A stretch of 45,128 nt of DNA from Bacteriovoracaceae bacterium. Its GTDB lineage: Bacteria > Bdellovibrionota > Bacteriovoracia > Bacteriovoracales > Bacteriovoracaceae. Location of the stretch: NCBI GenBank assembly GCA_018649885.1, contig JABIHA010000001.1:1-45128 (forward strand), written 5' to 3'. The notes beneath the pieces were generated by a model that saw only the letters and a program-made list of their open reading frames with translations, searched no databases and was not told the origin of the DNA. Both the position numbers and the translations under genes were made by a program. This document shows, piece after piece, positions 43,542 to 45,128 of this stretch (positions are counted from its first letter, which is position 1; each line of letters begins with the position of its first letter).

Positions 43542-44490
43542 CTAAAAGAACCTTTATATTTTGAATTTCCTTATCATCACCATTTAAAAAATAAGTAATA
43601 TCAGATATTGCTTCTTTTGAATCTTCAGTGAACTCGATGACATGTTTTTCATCATCACCACCTCGATAAATTTTGTAACTTGTGTTTGAGGGGTTAGTTC
43701 TCATATAGGTAAGAAGCTTAATATTATTCATTACACTGTCTCTGCCTACCAGGAGGTAGAATCTCTTTATCTTTAAGCTGTTCTTCGAGGCAATGAAGCG
43801 ATTCATTTTATTTGTCTCTAGATAAAACTTTCTGGTCATCATCCTCAGTGAAAATGGATCATTTGTGATTTTTTGTTGCCACTTCTTTTTTGAGGTATAG
43901 AAGTTCGCCCCTCGGTCACCTTCAATATCTGTAACAGGTGAGGGAAAATAGCGTTTATTTCGACTGAAATACAGCTTTATACGCTTAAAGGGAAGAGGCA
44001 GCTCTTTTTTATTACGAAATGGTCCCGGGGTGATTAAAACGGCCGCTTCAAACTCATCACAATTTTGATATTGTTGAAGATAAGCAGTGACAATATTACC
44101 ACCATAAGAGCTTCCCCATAGGCTGATTTTGTTATTGGGGTGCTCACTCCTTGCATGCTGAACCATTTTATCAAGGGTCAGTGTATAGGATTTCCAACTT
44201 TCAATATGCCCTTTAATTCCCGAAGACTTTCCCGAGCCAAGGCGATCAAAAGCGTAAACCGTATATCCAGATTTTGATAACTTTTCACCAAACTTATAAA
44301 ACCACTCTTTGTGGCCTTGCAGTCCATGATTAAATATAATGGTGTGCCCTTGAGACTTAGTTGTATGAGCAGGAGTCCAAACAATAAAACTTATATGCTC
44401 AGAATCAGTGCACATATAAGACTCGATCCCATTTTTAAGATCATCTGAGAATCTGTTGACCTTAGTCGGTTTCTTTGTTTTTGTTAACAT
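43531..44490 (-). CDS. Alpha/beta hydrolase (monoacylglycerol-lipase/S33-like)
   Basis: A 319-residue cytoplasmic-looking protein with no signal peptide. The oxyanion-hole loop is FNHGLQGH (54-60), the AFDRLGSGKSSG loop follows near 80, and the nucleophile is in GxSxG WGSSYGG (S128). The triad His is in DEKHVIEF near 285. This is the monoacylglycerol lipase / serine aminopeptidase S33 pattern. Its substrate is unknown. It overlaps the downstream sulfatase gene by 11 bp, so the two are expressed together. The start at 44490 has no strong ribosome binding site, and a TATAAA-like box lies shortly upstream. Confidence 0.85.
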   Translation of the reverse strand: MLTKTKKPTKVNRFSDDLKNGIESYMCTDSEHISFIVWTPAHTTKSQGHTIIFNHGLQGHKEWFYKFGEKLSKSGYTVYAFDRLGSGKSSGIKGHIESWKSYTLTLDKMVQHARSEHPNNKISLWGSSYGGNIVTAYLQQYQNCDEFEAAVLITPGPFRNKKELPLPFKRIKLYFSRNKRYFPSPVTDIEGDRGANFYTSKKKWQQKITNDPFSLRMMTRKFYLETNKMNRFIASKNSLKIKRFYLLVGRDSVMNNIKLLTYMRTNPSNTSYKIYRGGDDEKHVIEFTEDSKEAISDITYFLNGDDKEIQNIKVLLDGR

Positions 44491-44820
44491 ATTGTTTTTA
44501 TAGGGTAAACACCTACATCCTTTGGAGTTATCATACTAAATTCCAGAATTCGGGGCAGTGAAAAATGAGGATTTGGAAAAGTTTCCAGAGCTATCAAAAC
44601 TCTATACATGGAAAAAGTTCATGTTCTAATTTAAGCATTGATCAGCTTTTTGGATAATATTTAAAAAAATGGTTTTTTACAAAAAATGTTGGTGGTTTTC
44701 CCTATTAGATTTTTATGAGGAGGGGTTTATGTTGGTTTGTGCTTATTTGGTGCTTCGATGGGGTGAGATTGCACGCCCTAGAAAATCTCGCGAGCTTTAG
44801 TAAGTAAGGTTAAGGGGCTT
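44491..44820. other. Intergenic region between hydrolase operon and HNH relic
   Basis: 330 bp with no intact gene. The right half (about 44700-44820) is likely decayed 3' sequence of the relic that follows, since on the minus strand it continues after the relic's stop with fragments of open reading and stops. A promoter for the hydrolase operon should lie near 44500-44560 but was not resolved. Confidence 0.4.
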
Positions 44821-45126
44821 CTATCGGGGTCGCCCAGACAAAGCACAGACTTTTAAAAGGCGTGATCGTTTATTGATGTATCGCTCGGGCTTAGGTTTAA
44901 TTTCGGTGGTAGGAATTGCTTTTATGGAAAGGTGCGTATGTAGTTTTGATGGTATTAATAGGCCTTGATGAGAGTTCGGTGTTTTATGGGTGGTATTCGC
45001 GAAGCCGCGCCTTCCGGTAACCTCATTAATGTGCCGGAGGAACTGGAGAGTGCAATGTTCCTCTTTTTTATTCCACATTTTAGTGTCTGCTATAAGTCTT
45101 TCATCTGATAAATTTTGTAGTGACAA
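44821..45126 (-). pseudogene. Internally deleted HNH-endonuclease-like gene
   Basis: The frame starts with TTG at 45126, near the window edge, and runs 101 codons. Its N-terminal part LQNLSDERLIADTKMWNK and the following EEHCTLQFLRHINEVTGRRG match the N-terminus of HNH endonucleases I associate with Bdellovibrio/Bacteriovorax. The rest (KAIPTTEIKPKPERYINK) resembles the linker just before their HNH core, but the intervening ~200 residues and the HNH motif itself are missing. So it is a deletion derivative, not an active nuclease. About 76 bp of the 5' end are ~90% identical, in inverted orientation, to the fragment at 16312. Confidence 0.5.
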
Positions 45127-45128
45127 AG

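Noticed and set aside
44178..44384. Minus-strand 68-codon frame inside the alpha/beta hydrolase gene
   Set aside because: Overlaps the hydrolase core in another frame and shows no features of its own.

Overview
The window looks like a chromosomal segment of a low-GC, Gram-negative bacterium of the Bdellovibrio/Bacteriovorax lineage (Bdellovibrionota). That placement is an inference from protein style. It rests on many exported lipoproteins with SPase II lipoboxes, a TIGR02147/DUF4423-type regulator next to an exported 'VGNGGGG' protein, a Lys/Ala histone-like protein, a class II (B12-dependent) ribonucleotide reductase, and relics of the HNH-endonuclease family I associate with these genomes. 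No rRNA, tRNA, CRISPR array, complete insertion sequence or prophage was seen.

Layout. 1-1.9 kb: the 5' part of an Asp-rich repeat lipoprotein gene running off the left edge, a SAM methyltransferase and a tiny basic protein. 1.9-5.7 kb: nrdJ, with a good sigma70-like promoter, two NrdR-box-like sites and a strong terminator. 5.7-7.9 kb: a conserved gene broken by an internal deletion and frameshift, a Lys-rich histone-like gene with its own terminator, then about 1.2 kb of AT-rich DNA with only small relics. 7.9-10.3 kb: a compact znuA-znuC-znuB metal uptake operon in which znuC has no ATG/GTG/TTG start. 10.4-23 kb: exported proteins (a ~1,775-residue Cys-rich lipoprotein, a HExxH protein with Ca-loop-like repeats, a CotH-type lipoprotein) mixed with a GPAT-like acyltransferase. 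HNH-endonuclease fragments lie between two of them. 23.3-28.9 kb: housekeeping and redox genes. These are an NfnA/NfnB-like flavoprotein pair whose large subunit carries a C-terminal ferritin-like domain, a CLC transporter with CBS domains, a glutathione peroxidase and a MazG-like pyrophosphohydrolase. 29.3-44.5 kb: a long exported-protein block with a metzincin-type metalloprotease lipoprotein, a probable outer-membrane lipoprotein, the TIGR02147 regulator with its partner, a beta-helix protein, a lipase, an EF-hand-like lipoprotein, a Tat-type sulfatase and an alpha/beta hydrolase. The right edge has a second HNH relic, inverted relative to the 16.3-kb fragment.

How the genes fit together. 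The operons are short and many genes stand alone. The core modules are DNA precursor supply (nrdJ, the MazG-like enzyme), zinc supply (znuACB) and electron bifurcation or redox balance (the Nfn-like pair, peroxidase). Zinc uptake would support the metalloproteases encoded nearby. The other clear theme is hydrolytic and surface proteins (proteases, lipase, sulfatase, CotH-like and beta-helix proteins), which would suit a bacterium that digests other cells or polymers. No single undescribed multi-gene system stands out. The strongest unusual points are the Nfn-ferritin fusion, the non-canonical znuC start, the NrdR-like box pair, the broken conserved gene at 5.7-6.3 kb, the repeat-built signal peptide of the beta-helix gene, and the HNH relics with a long perfect hairpin at a truncation point.
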